Source: Cellulomonas sp. SLBN-39
GTDB taxonomy: Bacteria; Actinomycetota; Actinomycetes; Actinomycetales; Cellulomonadaceae
DNA: 64,000 nt
NCBI RefSeq assembly: GCF_006715865.1
Contig: NZ_VFOA01000001.1
Span: 806,001 to 870,000 of the forward strand
Direction of reading: 5' to 3'
Part shown: in pieces, positions 35,401-43,655 of the stretch
Layout of the letters: every line of letters starts with the position of its first letter
How positions within the stretch are numbered: position 1 is the stretch's first letter
The notes under the pieces: generated by a model
Told to the model about the DNA's origin: nothing
Database searches by the model: none
The model's input: only the letters and a program-made list of their open reading frames with translations
Translations under genes and position numbers: made by a program

Positions 35401-37618
35401 GGGCGTCCTGCCAGCTGACCGCCACGTCGTCGGCCAGCGGCTCGCCGTCCGTGGTCGTCAGCCGCAGCGTCACCTGCGCCTCGTCGCCCGGGTCGACCAG
35501 CACCACGTCGTCCGCGTCGACCCGCGCGGCCGCGGGCGGCACCGCCGAGCCGTACAGCCCGACGTCGTCGACGGACCAGGCCTGGGCCTGCGCACCGCCG
35601 GGCACGAAGGTGATCGCGTACCCCCACGCCGCCGTGAGGTCCAGCGTGCCGTTGCGCGTGGCCTCGTCGCCCGGCTGGTAGCCGGAGAGCGTGAACGCGT
35701 CGAACGGGATCTCCACGAGCTTCCAGCGGCTGCCGTCGGCGGACCAGGAGTCCTTGAACGTCGCCGCCCACACCTCCGAGCGCTCGCCGTCCGGGCCGCC
35801 GTCCTTGAGCTCGACCTTGATGTCGGCACCGGCCGTCGGGGACGCGGGACGGGTCTCCTGCGACGCGTACCAGAGCAGGCGGATCCCGCGGTACGCGCTC
35901 CAGTCCTGCGAGGCCGCGAGGTTCTGGGAGAACCCGCCCCAGCCGCCGCCGGGCACGAGGTACTCCCCGCCGAGCACGTGGTTGCCGGCCGGTGCACCGT
36001 CGCGGTCCTGCTGCTGCACGCCCAGCGACACCTGCGCGCCGTCCGAGCCCCACGTGAACAGGCCGACCGTGGTGCCGGGCTCGGCCAGCGGCACGTCGCC
36101 CTCCGCGTCCTCCAGCAGCGTCAGCCGGTCGTACAGGCCGACGTCGTCGAGGGCCCACGCGCCGGCGCCCAGGTCGGTGAGGGTGATCGCCCAGCCCGTC
36201 GAGGCCGCCGGGTCGAACCGGGCGTCCGAGGCCGGGTCGCCCTTGAGCCGCAGCTGCGCGAACGGCACGCTGACGCGCCGCCACCCGGCCGCGTCGTCCA
36301 CGACGGACGTCTCGAAGAGCTGCCCGCCGCTCTTCAGCTCGTACCGCAGCAGCCCGCCGCCGCCCGTGCCCCGGAACCGGAACGTGAACCCGTCCCGCGC
36401 CGACCAGTCCGTGGCCGCCGTGTCGTGCGTCAGCCCGAACCAGTCGCCGGCGACGGGCTCGGCCCCGACCGTCGCGAGCAGCACCTGGTCGCCCGCCGGT
36501 GCCCCGTCGCGGTCGGACGGCCCCGTGCCGAGCACCGGCGTGACCTCCGTGCGGCTCCCCCAGGCGGTGAAGCCGGCAGGCACGCCGTCGGCGAAGTCGT
36601 GCAGCACCTCGACGTCACCGACGTCCGGCAGGTCGCCGTGCGGCGCGAGGGTCACCGTGGTGGCGGTGCGGCCGCCCAGGACGAGGCCGTCGGACGGGTC
36701 GTCGAGGGTCAGGGCGACGGTCGTGGCCGGTGCCAGCGGGCCGCCGTCGACGGTCGCGACCGCGACCTGCGCGGTGCGCTCCCCCGCGGCGAACGTGACC
36801 CGCTCGTCGACGGCCGTGTAGTGCGTGCCCGGCACCGCCGAGCCCCCGGTCGAGCGGACCCGGACCGAGACCTCCGCCGCGGCCGGGGCGCCCAGCAGCA
36901 CCTCGACCTGGGCCGTGGTGCCCGCGGGCACGGTCTGCGCCGGCCGGGCGAACGCCGCCGTCGCGACCGTGGGCGTGCCGTGCACCTCGAGCGCGAACAG
37001 CGAGTAGCCGTACCAGTGGGGGCGGGCGGGGTCCCAGTCGAACGACGTGCGCTCGAGCATGAGCACCCGCACGTACCGGGCCTGCACCGGGTCGAGGACG
37101 ATCTCGTCGGTGCCGCCGTCCCCGGCGACCTGCGCGTGCACGGTCGTCCACGCGGCGGCGTCGGCCGGGTCCGCGGTGGCGACCTGGACCTCGTACCGGC
37201 GCGCGAACGCCGCCTCCCACGCCAGCACCACGCGGTCGACCGTCGCGGTCGCCCCCAGGTCCGCCTGGAGCCACGCGGTGAGCTCGACGTCCTCGTCGGG
37301 GCCGTTGCCGCTGGCCCACCGCGTCGACGGGTCGCCGTCGACGGCCGCCTCCGGCGGGAACGCGCCGTCGACGTCGTCCTGGGACCGGTCGGCCGACGCG
37401 GTGCCCACGCGCGCGAGGTCGCCGCCCGCCGCGGACCCGTCGACCGGGGCGGCCGCCGCCGGGGCGACGACGGCCGTGAGCAGCGGCACCACGAGCGCGA
37501 GCGCGGCGACGGCTGCGGCGGCGCGGTGCAGGGCCCCGCCCGGCGTGCGCGGACGGGGTGGTGGCGGTGCGGAGACGGCGACGACGCGGGCAGGACGGGA
37601 CGCGGACGGTCGGTGCAC
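32417..37618 (-). CDS. Giant secreted multidomain GH3 beta-glycosidase
   Basis: 1,733 residues. GTG 37618 has AGGAG 7 nt upstream. Order: signal peptide (about 30-57, ending AVVAPAAAA); F5/8-type discoidin carbohydrate-binding domain (66-214); Calx-beta-like domain (222-325); two related CBM-like beta-sandwich modules (335-497 and 500-690, sharing DRDGAPAG); a second Calx-beta-like domain (695-800); GH3 barrel from about 805 with [13 protein letters not shown] and nucleophile Asp1101 in SDWEGI; GH3 C-terminal alpha/beta domain with the acid/base motif GEPPYAE (1287-1293); a helical segment (about 1395-1530); and two Ig-like C-terminal domains (about 1541-1733). Most similar in layout to exo-1,3/1,4-beta-glucosidases; it may act on glucan or xylan ends. 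No sortase or SLH anchor. Likely extracellular. Confidence 0.93.
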   Translation of the reverse strand: MHRPSASRPARVVAVSAPPPPRPRTPGGALHRAAAAVAALALVVPLLTAVVAPAAAAPVDGSAAGGDLARVGTASADRSQDDVDGAFPPEAAVDGDPSTRWASGNGPDEDVELTAWLQADLGATATVDRVVLAWEAAFARRYEVQVATADPADAAAWTTVHAQVAGDGGTDEIVLDPVQARYVRVLMLERTSFDWDPARPHWYGYSLFALEVHGTPTVATAAFARPAQTVPAGTTAQVEVLLGAPAAAEVSVRVRSTGGSAVPGTHYTAVDERVTFAAGERTAQVAVATVDGGPLAPATTVALTLDDPSDGLVLGGRTATTVTLAPHGDLPDVGDVEVLHDFADGVPAGFTAWGSRTEVTPVLGTGPSDRDGAPAGDQVLLATVGAEPVAGDWFGLTHDTAATDWSARDGFTFRFRGTGGGGLLRYELKSGGQLFETSVVDDAAGWRRVSVPFAQLRLKGDPASDARFDPAASTGWAITLTDLGAGAWALDDVGLYDRLTLLEDAEGDVPLAEPGTTVGLFTWGSDGAQVSLGVQQQDRDGAPAGNHVLGGEYLVPGGGWGGFSQNLAASQDWSAYRGIRLLWYASQETRPASPTAGADIKVELKDGGPDGERSEVWAATFKDSWSADGSRWKLVEIPFDAFTLSGYQPGDEATRNGTLDLTAAWGYAITFVPGGAQAQAWSVDDVGLYGSAVPPAAARVDADDVVLVDPGDEAQVTLRLTTTDGEPLADDVAVSWQDAPGTAERGTHYAPVQGDAVFAAGTASGATTTVTVTTLAAAPADDARSLTLDLASADAALGPDPRVVLNAVGHPYLDPSLPAAERVDDLLGRMTLAEKVGQMTQAERLGLASPVQVADLGLGSVLSGGGSVPRPNTAAGWADMVDGFQRQALSTRLQVPLVYGVDAVHGHNNVVGATIFPHNQGLGATRDPDLVEAAARATAVETRATGVPWTFAPCLCVTRDERWGRSYEAFGEDPALVAALAAPAVQGLQGTDPADLSGPEKVLATAKHWVGDGGTRYEPAQAGSGYPIDQGVTHVADLDELRRLHVDPYVPAVDAGVGSVMPSYSAVAVGGAQPLRMHEHRELNTDLLKGELGFDGFLISDWEGIDKLPGGTYREKVVRAVDAGLDMAMAPYNFAAFVEALTGAVEDGDVDEARVDDAVRRILTQKVALGLFEEPFADRSQADAVGSDAHRAVAREAVAASQVLLKDDGVLPLARDAHVYVAGSNADDLGHQAGGWTVQWQGGSGDITQGTTVLEALRAAAPDATVTYSKDASAPLDGAEVGVVVVGEPPYAEGVGDVGNNGRSLTLPAADRAAIDTVCGAVECVVLVVAGRPQLVTEHLDDVDALVASWLPGTEGAGVVDVLLGDAPFTGRLPVSWPATAEQVPVNVGDDVYAPLYAYGWGLRTDALRARLVTAVDLLDAGPARAAVQAVLDAPVWDGDAVDPDATATLVPLLARAAAQLDHDPGTSDRAARDVARAADLVVSGVRDLAQAAVVAAADGLPADAVALTADAEHALVSGDPAAAVALLAQVAGVPTTDPVPSTTTLHLTPRVTALGARTTAVVTVRADGATPAGDVEVRVDDVVVATGTLEPVGAGRAQVRVTLPRGTAAGTHEVTATSLGSAAVAGSTSAPTTWRVLPGLARVRTDGTDWSVGRADPKVVEVQVRGVEGVPPTGDVEVWVNGRRSVTVDLPPDGTVAVTLPRSTRTGLVLVVYRGDPSYLPAVAPPRLLIVR

Positions 37619-37803
37619 CGGGTCACTCCTTCGTGACGTGTGCGGCCGCACCCCCCAGCGCGACCGCGCCCCGGACGACGGCGGGCGACGCTGCCCGTCA
37701 CGCCGTCCGCGACCCCGTCAGTCGACCACGGGGACCGGGTGAGGCGTCACCCGAGCCGGGTCACGATTCGGTCACAGAGGGCCGTCACCTGCGATGTGAC
37801 CGC
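37619..37803 (-). promoter_or_regulatory. Upstream region of the GH3 gene
   Basis: 185 bp between the lactonase stop and the GH3 start. It contains a run of GTCAC/GTGAC half-sites, including TGTGA-N4-TCACA at 37795-37808 (an almost perfect 14-bp palindrome, overlapping the lactonase stop) and GTCAC-N7-GTGAC at 37784-37800. No TAnnnT was found at leaderless distance and no CelR-type site (TGGGAGCGCTCCCA) is present. The repeats could be a regulator site or part of a lactonase terminator. Confidence 0.35.
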
Positions 37804-38862
37804 TCACACGGCCGTCACGGGCACGATGCACGCCGGGGACGGGAGGTCGAGACGCCCGACCTCGGCCCCGGCGGGGTCGAGCACCACGAGCAGGTGCTCC
37901 TCCTGGAGCGCCACGACCGTCCAGCCCGCCACGACCTCGTGGTGGCGGGGCGTGCGGCCGGGCAGGGGGGCGACCGCGGGCGTGCCGGGCGTCCCGTCGG
38001 GCCCGAGCGGCCAGGTGGTGAGGACGTCGACGCCGCGCACGCCCATCAGCAACCGGTCGCCGTCGCGCAGCACGTGGGCGGGCGCCCCGCCGTCGTGGCC
38101 GGGCGCGGCGGGCAGCACCGCCCGGGCCGTGCCGGTGGCGGTGGCGGCGTCCCACGCGAGCACGTGCAGCGTCGCGTCGAGCTCGCCCGCGACGTGCAGC
38201 AGCGTGCCGTCGGCGGAGAAGGCGAGGTGCCGCGGGCCGGTGCCCGGGGGGAGCGTCGCCGCCACGCCCGCGTCGGCGAGGGAGCCGTCGGCGGCGCGCG
38301 CGTACCGGCGCAGCTCGTCGGTGCCCAGGTCTGCGACGAGCAGGTGCCGGCCGTCGGGCGTGAGCGCCGCGAAGTGGGCGTGCGGCCCGCCCTGCCGGTC
38401 GGCGACCGGCCCCGACCCCGCGTGCTCGAACCGCTGGACGGCACCGCCGGCGGCCAGCACCTCGGGGGCGAACCCGCCGTCCGCGGCCAGCGGCAGCACC
38501 CCGAGGGCACCGTCGGAGTAGTTGGCCACGTACAGCGCCTGCGGCGTGCGCAGCAGGTGGCACGGGTGCGCGCCGCCCGAGCCGACCGTCGCGCGCGGGG
38601 CGAGCCCGCCGTCGGCGGTGACGTCCCACGCCGTGACGGTCCCGGCCGCGCTCTCGTCCACGCCGAGCAGCACGCGCCCGCCCGGGTCGGCCGCGAGGAA
38701 CGTCGGGGCGGGGGTCCGCACGACGAGCCGCCCGTCCAGCAGCCGGCCCGTGGCCGGGTCGAGGTCCACGCGCCAGACGCCCTCGCCGAGCCCGGCGGGG
38801 GTGCCGATGCCGGCGTGCGGGTAGGTGCCGATCCAGAGCGGGACGGGTGCGTGGGTGGTCAC
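37804..38862 (-). CDS. Lactonase-family seven-bladed beta-propeller (6-phosphogluconolactonase-like)
   Basis: 352 residues. Pgl/YbhE-type lactonase fold (PF10282 family): repeated blades with AADPGGRVLLGVDE, CHLLRTPQALYVANYSDGALGV, GPHAHFAALTPDGRHLLVADLGTD and GPRHLAFSADGTLLHVAGE. HAHF and PRHLAF are the most conserved parts in this family. It may hydrolyse 6-phosphogluconolactone or another sugar lactone such as xylonolactone. No signal peptide. GTG 38862 has TAGGGT 6 nt upstream, so a leaderless transcript can start inside the ROK stop codon. It is 9 nt after the ROK gene and is probably partly co-transcribed with it. Confidence 0.82.
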   Translation of the reverse strand: MTTHAPVPLWIGTYPHAGIGTPAGLGEGVWRVDLDPATGRLLDGRLVVRTPAPTFLAADPGGRVLLGVDESAAGTVTAWDVTADGGLAPRATVGSGGAHPCHLLRTPQALYVANYSDGALGVLPLAADGGFAPEVLAAGGAVQRFEHAGSGPVADRQGGPHAHFAALTPDGRHLLVADLGTDELRRYARAADGSLADAGVAATLPPGTGPRHLAFSADGTLLHVAGELDATLHVLAWDAATATGTARAVLPAAPGHDGGAPAHVLRDGDRLLMGVRGVDVLTTWPLGPDGTPGTPAVAPLPGRTPRHHEVVAGWTVVALQEEHLLVVLDPAGAEVGRLDLPSPACIVPVTAV

Positions 38863-38868
38863 GGCACG

Positions 38869-38874
38869 ACCCTA
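38869..38874 (-). promoter_or_regulatory. -10 element (TAGGGT) for leaderless lactonase
   Basis: TAGGGT overlaps the TAG stop of the ROK gene and ends 6 nt before the lactonase GTG. Confidence 0.5.
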
Positions 38875-40110
38875 CGGACGCGGGGCGCCGCGCGGCACGC
38901 CCGTGAGCAGCGCGTCCGGGGCGGCCACGGCCTGCCGGAGCACCGCGAGCGCCCCGCCGGACAGCGCGGGGTAGTCGCCCGCGACGGCCGCCACGACCTG
39001 CGGCGCCGACCAGGGCGCGAAGATCACGTGCGCGTCCAGCGCGTCCTGCACCGGCCCGCGCACGTGCGGGGCCAGGCGGGCGAACGAGCCGCCGAGCACG
39101 ACGTGCGCGACGTCGACGACGTTGGCGACCGACGCGACGGCCAGCCCGAGCCAGCTCCCTGCGCCGTGCGCGGCGGCCACGGCGCGGGGCTCGCCGGCCG
39201 CGGCGGCGGCCACGACGTCCGCGAACGGCCGGCCGGACAGGCCGGCGGCCGACGCGATGGCGTCCTGACCGGCGAGGGCCTCCAGGGTGCCGTCGCGGCC
39301 GGGGGCGCGGCCGTCGACGACGACGTGGCCGATCTCGCCGCTCCACCCGTGCCGCCCGGTGAACAGCTCGCCGTCGAGCACGACGGCGCCGCCGATGCCG
39401 ACCTCGCCCGAGACGTAGAGGAACGACGCGGGGCCGGTCGCACGGCGGGCGTGGGCCTCGGCGCGGGCGGCGAGGTTCGCCTCGTTGGCCAGCCGCGGGA
39501 CGAGGCCGCCGAGCGTGCCGGTGGCGGCGAGCACGGCGAGGACGTCGACGTCGCGCCAGCCGAGGTTGGGGGCGACGCGCAGGGGGCCGGTGACGCGGTC
39601 GACGAGGCCGGGCAGCGCGAGCGCGGCGCCGGCGAGGTGCACCCGGTCGGCGGCCAGCCGCTCGAGCAGGGGGGCGGCGAGCTCCCCGAGGCGGTCGAGG
39701 GCGTCGGCGGGTGCGCTGCCGCGCAGGTCGACGTGCTCGACGTGCTCGCCGAGCACGCCGCCGGCGAGGTCCACGGCACGCACGCCGAGGTAGTCGACGT
39801 TGACCTCGAGGCCGACGCCCGCGACGCGCCCCGCGACGGGCGCCAGGGGCACGGCGGGCCGCCCGGCGCGCGCGAGGGCGACGGGGTCGAGCTCGCGGAC
39901 GAGGCCGGCCTCGACGAGCAGGTCGGTCAGGCCGGTGACGGCGCCGCGGGAGAGGCCGGTGGCGGCGGCGATCTGGGCGCGCGACGGCGGGGTGACGGCG
40001 TCGACGACGTGCCCGAGGACGACCGCGAGGTTGTGGGCGCGCAGGTGCTCCTGGCGGCTCGCGCGCACCGGCCGGGGCAGCGGGTGCGGTGCGGGGGCGG
40101 TGTCGGGCAC
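38872..40110 (-). CDS. xylR: ROK-family repressor, probable XylR
   Basis: 412 residues. N-terminal MarR-like winged helix (about 20-90: IAAATGLSRGAVTGLTDLLVEAGLV), then the ROK sugar-binding/kinase-like domain with GVGLEVNVDYLGV, LYVSGEVGIGGAVVLDGELF and GEIGHVVVDGRAPG. The CxCGxxGC zinc motif of classical ROK kinases is replaced (GRDGTLEALAGQ), common among XylR-type members. Divergent from xylA with overlapping promoters, hence probably a xylose-responsive repressor of xylAB. Start GTG 40110 with TAGGGT 7 nt upstream (leaderless). The symbol rests on position and is inference. Confidence 0.85.
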   Translation of the reverse strand: MPDTAPAPHPLPRPVRASRQEHLRAHNLAVVLGHVVDAVTPPSRAQIAAATGLSRGAVTGLTDLLVEAGLVRELDPVALARAGRPAVPLAPVAGRVAGVGLEVNVDYLGVRAVDLAGGVLGEHVEHVDLRGSAPADALDRLGELAAPLLERLAADRVHLAGAALALPGLVDRVTGPLRVAPNLGWRDVDVLAVLAATGTLGGLVPRLANEANLAARAEAHARRATGPASFLYVSGEVGIGGAVVLDGELFTGRHGWSGEIGHVVVDGRAPGRDGTLEALAGQDAIASAAGLSGRPFADVVAAAAAGEPRAVAAAHGAGSWLGLAVASVANVVDVAHVVLGGSFARLAPHVRGPVQDALDAHVIFAPWSAPQVVAAVAGDYPALSGGALAVLRQAVAAPDALLTGVPRGAPRP

Positions 40111-40114
40111 GGGG

Positions 40115-40143
40115 TTGACCCTACCGACCTGACGGCATAAATT
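40115..40143 (+). promoter_or_regulatory. xylA promoter (TTGACC-17-TAAATT)
   Basis: -35 TTGACC at 40115-40120 and -10 TAAATT at 40138-40143, spacer 17 bp, the best sigma-70-type promoter in the window. The -35 overlaps the -10 of the divergent ROK gene (TAGGGT on the minus strand, 40118-40123), so the two promoters exclude each other. Confidence 0.8.
40118..40123 (-). promoter_or_regulatory. -10 element (TAGGGT) for leaderless ROK gene
   Basis: TAGGGT ends 7 nt before GTG 40110 and shares bases with the xylA -35. Confidence 0.55.
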
Positions 40144-40160
40144 CATCGCACGAACAAATC
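40139..40160. promoter_or_regulatory. Candidate ROK/XylR operator over the xylA -10
   Basis: AAATTCATCG-CA-CGAACAAATC: two 10-nt arms, 7 of 10 positions complementary, AT-rich against a GC-rich background and covering the xylA -10 and start site. ROK repressors usually bind AT-flanked inverted repeats of this size. Unproven. Confidence 0.4.
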
Positions 40161-40206
40161 CGCCGGGCATCGCCGCCCGGACGCCGCTCGACGTGGAGAC
40201 GTGCTC

Positions 40207-41397
40207 ATGACCCGCAAGCCCACCCCTGCCGACCGCTTCTCCTTCGGACTGTGGACCGTCGGCTGGAACGCCGCCGACCCCTTCGGCGCCGCCACCCGCG
40301 CCTGGCTCGACCCCGTGGAGTCCGTGCACCGCCTCGCCGAGCTCGGCGCCGCGCACGTGACCTTCCACGACGACGACGTCGTGCCCTTCGGCTCGTCCGA
40401 CGCCGAGCGCGAGAAGGTCCTCGACGGGTTCCGTGCCGCGCTCGCCGAGACCGGCATCACCGTCGAGATGGTCACGACGAACACGTTCACGCACCCGGTG
40501 TTCAAGGACGGCGCGTTCACGTCCAACGACCGCCGCGTGCGCCGCTACGCGCTGCGCAAGATCCTGCGCAACGTCGACCTCGCCGCCTCGCTCGGCGCCG
40601 ACACGTTCGTCATGTGGGGCGGGCGCGAGGGCGCCGAGTACGACTCCGCCAAGGACCTGTACGCCGCGCACCAGGCGTACGCCGACGGCATCGACACCGT
40701 CGCGTCGTACATCAAGGAGAAGGGCTACGGCCTGCGCATCGCGCTCGAGCCCAAGCCCAACGAGCCCCGCGGCGACATCCTGCTCCCGACGATCGGCCAC
40801 GCGCTCGGCCTCATCGCGAAGCTCGAGCACGGCGACATCGTCGGCCTCAACCCGGAGACCGGGCACGAGCAGATGGCCGGCCTGAACTACACCACCGGTC
40901 TCGCGCAGGCGCTGTGGGCGGACAAGCTCTTCCACATCGACCTCAACGGCCAGCGCGGCATCAAGTACGACCAGGACCTCGTGTTCGGCCACGGCGACCT
41001 GTTCTCCGCGTTCGCGACCGTCGACCTCCTCGTCAACGGGTTCCCCGGCGGCGGCCCCCGCTACGACGGCCCAATCCACTTCGACTACAAGCCGTCGCGC
41101 ACCGAGGACGCCGAAGGCGTGTGGGTCTCGGCCGCGGCCAACATGTCGACCTTCCTCCTCCTCAAGGAGCGGGCGCAGGCGTTCCGCGCCGACCCCGAGG
41201 TGCAGGAGGCCCTCGAGGCCGCCGGCGTGCTCGAGCTCTCGCAGCCGACGCTCGACGAGGGCGAGACCCTCGCCGACCTGCTCGCCGACCGGTCCGCGTT
41301 CGAGGACTTCGACGTCGACGCCGTCGCCGCCCGCGGCTTCGGGTTCGTGCGCCTCAACCAGCTCGCGCTCGAGCACGCCCTCGGCGCGCGCGGCTGA
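40207..41397 (+). CDS. xylA: Xylose isomerase
   Basis: 396 residues, the short class I type found in actinobacteria. Isomerises D-xylose to D-xylulose (and glucose to fructose). ATG 40207 chosen over the GTG 6 nt earlier because GGAGA (40195-40199) is at good distance and homologues start MxxxPTPxDRF. Motifs: FGLWTVGW, catalytic His in [22 protein letters not shown] with the metal-binding Glu, and [17 protein letters not shown]. First gene of xylAB; divergent ROK repressor. A strong hairpin follows before xylB. Confidence 0.97.
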   Translation: MTRKPTPADRFSFGLWTVGWNAADPFGAATRAWLDPVESVHRLAELGAAHVTFHDDDVVPFGSSDAEREKVLDGFRAALAETGITVEMVTTNTFTHPVFKDGAFTSNDRRVRRYALRKILRNVDLAASLGADTFVMWGGREGAEYDSAKDLYAAHQAYADGIDTVASYIKEKGYGLRIALEPKPNEPRGDILLPTIGHALGLIAKLEHGDIVGLNPETGHEQMAGLNYTTGLAQALWADKLFHIDLNGQRGIKYDQDLVFGHGDLFSAFATVDLLVNGFPGGGPRYDGPIHFDYKPSRTEDAEGVWVSAAANMSTFLLLKERAQAFRADPEVQEALEAAGVLELSQPTLDEGETLADLLADRSAFEDFDVDAVAARGFGFVRLNQLALEHALGARG

Positions 41398-41406
41398 CAC
41401 CCCGCC

Positions 41407-41437
41407 GACGCCCGGGCGCCGCGCGCGCCCGGGCGTC
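41407..41437 (+). terminator. Intercistronic hairpin between xylA and xylB
   Basis: GACGCCCGGGCGC pairs perfectly with GCGCCCGGGCGTC (13 bp, 5-nt loop) 10 nt after the xylA stop and 48 nt before xylB. It may be a partial terminator or a 3'-stabilising stem that lets xylA mRNA outnumber xylB. Confidence 0.6.
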
Positions 41438-41484
41438 CGCACGTCGCCGCACCGGCGACGCCCCGACGAGAAGGAGCACGGACG

Positions 41485-42918
41485 ATGACGCTCGTGGCGG
41501 GCGTGGACTCCTCCACGCAGTCCTGCAAGGTGGTCGTGCGCGACGCGCAGACCGGGGCCCTCGTGCGGTTCGGCCGCGCCGGGCACCCCGACGGCACGGA
41601 GGTCCACCCGGACCGGTGGTGGGAGGCGCTGCAGCAGGCGATCACCGCCGCGGGCGGGCTCGACGACGTCGAGGCCGTGTCCGTCGGCGGCCAGCAGCAC
41701 GGCATGGTCGCGCTCGACGCCGACGGCCGCGTCGTGCGTGACGCGCTGCTCTGGAACGACACCCGGTCCGCCCCCGCCGCCGCCGACCTCGTGCGCGAGC
41801 TCGGCGACGGGGACGCCGAGGCCGGCGCGCAGGCGTGGGCCGACGCGATCGGCTCCGTGCCCGTCGCGTCCCTGACCGTCACCAAGCTGCGGTGGCTGCG
41901 GGACGCCGAGCCCGAGAACGCCGCCCGCGTGGCCGCCGTCGCGCTCCCCCACGACTGGCTCACCTGGCGCCTGGCCGGCGGCGGCGACACCCTCGGGATC
42001 GACGCCCTCGTCACCGACCGGTCCGACGCGTCCGGCACCGGGTACTGGTCGCCCGCCACCGGCGGGTACCGGACCGACCTGCTCGAGCGCGCCCTCGGCT
42101 CGGTGCCCGTGCTGCCCCGCGTGCTCGGCCCCCGCGAGACCGGCCCGCAGGCCCTCCTGGGCGCCCGCCCCGTGCTCGGCCCCGGAGCCGGCGACAACGC
42201 CGCCGCCGCGCTCGCGCTCGGCCTGGGCCCCGGCGACGTCGCGGTGTCGATCGGCACGTCCGGCGTCGTCTCCGCGATCTCCGCCACCCCCACCGCCGAC
42301 GGCAGCGGCCTGGTCACCGGCTTCGCCGACGCGACGGGCGCGTTCCTGCCGCTGGCGTGCACGCTCAACGCCTCGCGGGTGCTCGACGCCGCGGGACGCA
42401 TGCTCGGCGTCGACCACGCCGGGCTGTCCGAGCTCGCGCTGTCCGCGCCCGCCGGCGCCGACGGCCTCGTCCTCGTGCCGTACCTGGAGGGCGAGCGCAC
42501 CCCCAACCGGCCCGACGCGACCGGGTCCCTGCACGGGATGACCCTGGGCACCACGACCCCCGCGCACCTGGCCCGCGCCGCCGTCGAGGGCATGCTCTGC
42601 TCGCTGGCCGACGGCATCGACGCCCTGCGGGCCGTCGGCGTGCCCGTGCAGCGGCTGTTCCTCATCGGCGGCGGCGCCCAGTCCGCCGCGGTGCGGGCGC
42701 TGGCCCCCACGGTGCTCGGGCTCGACGTGCACGTGCCCACGCCGGGCGAGTACGTCGCCGACGGGGCGGCCCGCCAGGCCGCCTGGGTCCTCTCGGGCCA
42801 GGACGCCGCCCCGTCGTGGTCGGCCGCCGCCGACGCGCAGGTCGTCAGCGCACCCGCCGTGCCCGAGGTCCGCGCCCGCTACGCCGCCGCGCGCGACCTG
42901 ACCCTGACGCGGGCCTGA
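41485..42918 (+). CDS. xylB: Xylulokinase (FGGY family)
   Basis: 477 residues. Phosphorylates D-xylulose to xylulose 5-phosphate, feeding the pentose phosphate pathway. The N-terminal ATPase half has [13 protein letters not shown]; then [18 protein letters not shown] (substrate Asp region), [13 protein letters not shown], and [16 protein letters not shown] in the second half. GAAGGAG precedes ATG 41485. Same direction as xylA, 87 nt apart. A strong hairpin follows. Confidence 0.96.
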   Translation: MTLVAGVDSSTQSCKVVVRDAQTGALVRFGRAGHPDGTEVHPDRWWEALQQAITAAGGLDDVEAVSVGGQQHGMVALDADGRVVRDALLWNDTRSAPAAADLVRELGDGDAEAGAQAWADAIGSVPVASLTVTKLRWLRDAEPENAARVAAVALPHDWLTWRLAGGGDTLGIDALVTDRSDASGTGYWSPATGGYRTDLLERALGSVPVLPRVLGPRETGPQALLGARPVLGPGAGDNAAAALALGLGPGDVAVSIGTSGVVSAISATPTADGSGLVTGFADATGAFLPLACTLNASRVLDAAGRMLGVDHAGLSELALSAPAGADGLVLVPYLEGERTPNRPDATGSLHGMTLGTTTPAHLARAAVEGMLCSLADGIDALRAVGVPVQRLFLIGGGAQSAAVRALAPTVLGLDVHVPTPGEYVADGAARQAAWVLSGQDAAPSWSAAADAQVVSAPAVPEVRARYAAARDLTLTRA

Positions 42919-42952
42919 GCCCCCGCACCCACGACGCCACCCGGGCGGACGC

Positions 42953-42989
42953 CGAGGGGCCCGGCACCATGACGGTGCCGGGCCCCTCG
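42953..42989. terminator. Bidirectional terminator between xylB and lsr2
   Basis: CGAGGGGCCCGGCACC and its exact complement flank the loop ATGAC, between converging genes. Confidence 0.85.
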
Positions 42990-43050
42990 TGCCGTTCCCC
43001 CCGCTGCGTGCGGCCCGACGCGTGCGACGCGTCAGTGCCGTCGGCGCACG

Positions 43051-43386
43051 TCAGTGCGCGTCGTCGTACGCCTTCTTGACCTCGGCCGAGATGCGGCCGC
43101 GCTCCGAGACGTGGAAGCCGTTGGCCTTGGCCCACTCGCGGATCTCCTGCGCGTCGCTCGAGCGCGGTGCGCGCGCCCGGGCCGGCGCCGTGGAACGGGC
43201 CGACGTGCGGCCCGACACCTTGCGCGCGTGACCGACCCACGTGGCGAGCCCGTCGCGCAGCTTCGCGGCGTTCTCCGTCGTGAGGTCGATCTCGTAGGTC
43301 ACGCCGTCGAGGCCGAACGTGACCGTCTCGTCAGCGCTTCCGCCGTCGACGTCGTCGACCAGCAGGACCTGGACCTTCTGAGCCAT
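43051..43386 (-). CDS. lsr2: Nucleoid-associated protein Lsr2
   Basis: 111 residues. The N-terminal dimerisation domain begins MAQKVQVLLVDDVDGG; the C-terminal AT-hook-like domain has WAKANGFHVSERGRIS, with the Arg-Gly-Arg loop that enters the minor groove of AT-rich DNA. Actinobacterial counterpart of H-NS: it bridges and silences AT-rich, often acquired DNA. ATG 43386 with a leader of about 45 nt; TTGACG-17-CATCCT upstream is its likely promoter. In mycobacteria lsr2 is followed by clpC; here xylB is convergent instead. Confidence 0.97.
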   Translation of the reverse strand: MAQKVQVLLVDDVDGGSADETVTFGLDGVTYEIDLTTENAAKLRDGLATWVGHARKVSGRTSARSTAPARARAPRSSDAQEIREWAKANGFHVSERGRISAEVKKAYDDAH

Positions 43387-43431
43387 TGTGTACTCCGGTG
43401 CATTCGTGAGGGGGATATCCGGGACGGCGTC

Positions 43432-43460
43432 AGGATGTCACCCGATGAATGCATCGTCAA
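43432..43460 (-). promoter_or_regulatory. lsr2 promoter (TTGACG-17-CATCCT)
   Basis: -35 TTGACG (43455-43460) and -10 CATCCT (43432-43437) on the minus strand, spacer 17 bp. The near-palindrome CGATGAATGCATCG (43443-43456; 12 of 14 bases symmetric) lies between them and could be a regulator site. Confidence 0.5.
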
Positions 43461-43486
43461 ACCATGGGCCGCGGGTGCGGCACATT

Positions 43487-43648
43487 TCACAGGTCGCCGG
43501 ACTCCCGCGCCTGCGCATCCATGCGTGCCATCTCCTCGCGCTCACGACGGTCCGCATTCACCAGTGCGCGCATCGCATACCAGAAGATCAGCCCGACGCC
43601 GATCGACGGCAGCACCGCCGCCGCCACCGCACCCCATCCGTCCATCAT
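43487..43648 (-). CDS. 53-residue single-span membrane protein between lysS and lsr2
   Basis: Start ATG 43648 (a second ATG follows at once), with GAGGAG just upstream and only 7 nt after the lysS stop. Stop TGA 43489-43487. Sequence features: a short N-terminal DGWGAVAA, one hydrophobic span (about 7-26, ending FWYAM), then a charged helix (RALVNADRREREEMARMDAQ). Predicted N-out or N-in single-pass membrane protein with a cytosolic amphipathic tail. No known domain. Coupling to lysS and its place before lsr2 suggest a conserved actinobacterial small protein, to my recollection also seen as a hypothetical in related genomes. Easily missed because of its length. Confidence 0.75.
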   Translation of the reverse strand: MMDGWGAVAAAVLPSIGVGLIFWYAMRALVNADRREREEMARMDAQARESGDL

Positions 43649-43655
43649 CGGCTCC

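Noticed and set aside
31955-37636. Open frame of about 1,893 codons antisense to mshA and the GH3 gene
   Set aside because: Composition is typical of an antisense shadow; the minus strand carries a clear GH3 with catalytic motifs.
37795-37808. CRP site before the GH3 gene
   Set aside because: The half-sites are separated by 4 bp rather than 6, so it does not fit CRP-family spacing; kept only as an unexplained palindrome.
38872-42732. A ROK protein extended by about 870 residues across xylA and xylB
   Set aside because: The extension is antisense to xylAB and has no domain; a leaderless GTG start with its -10 lies at 40110.
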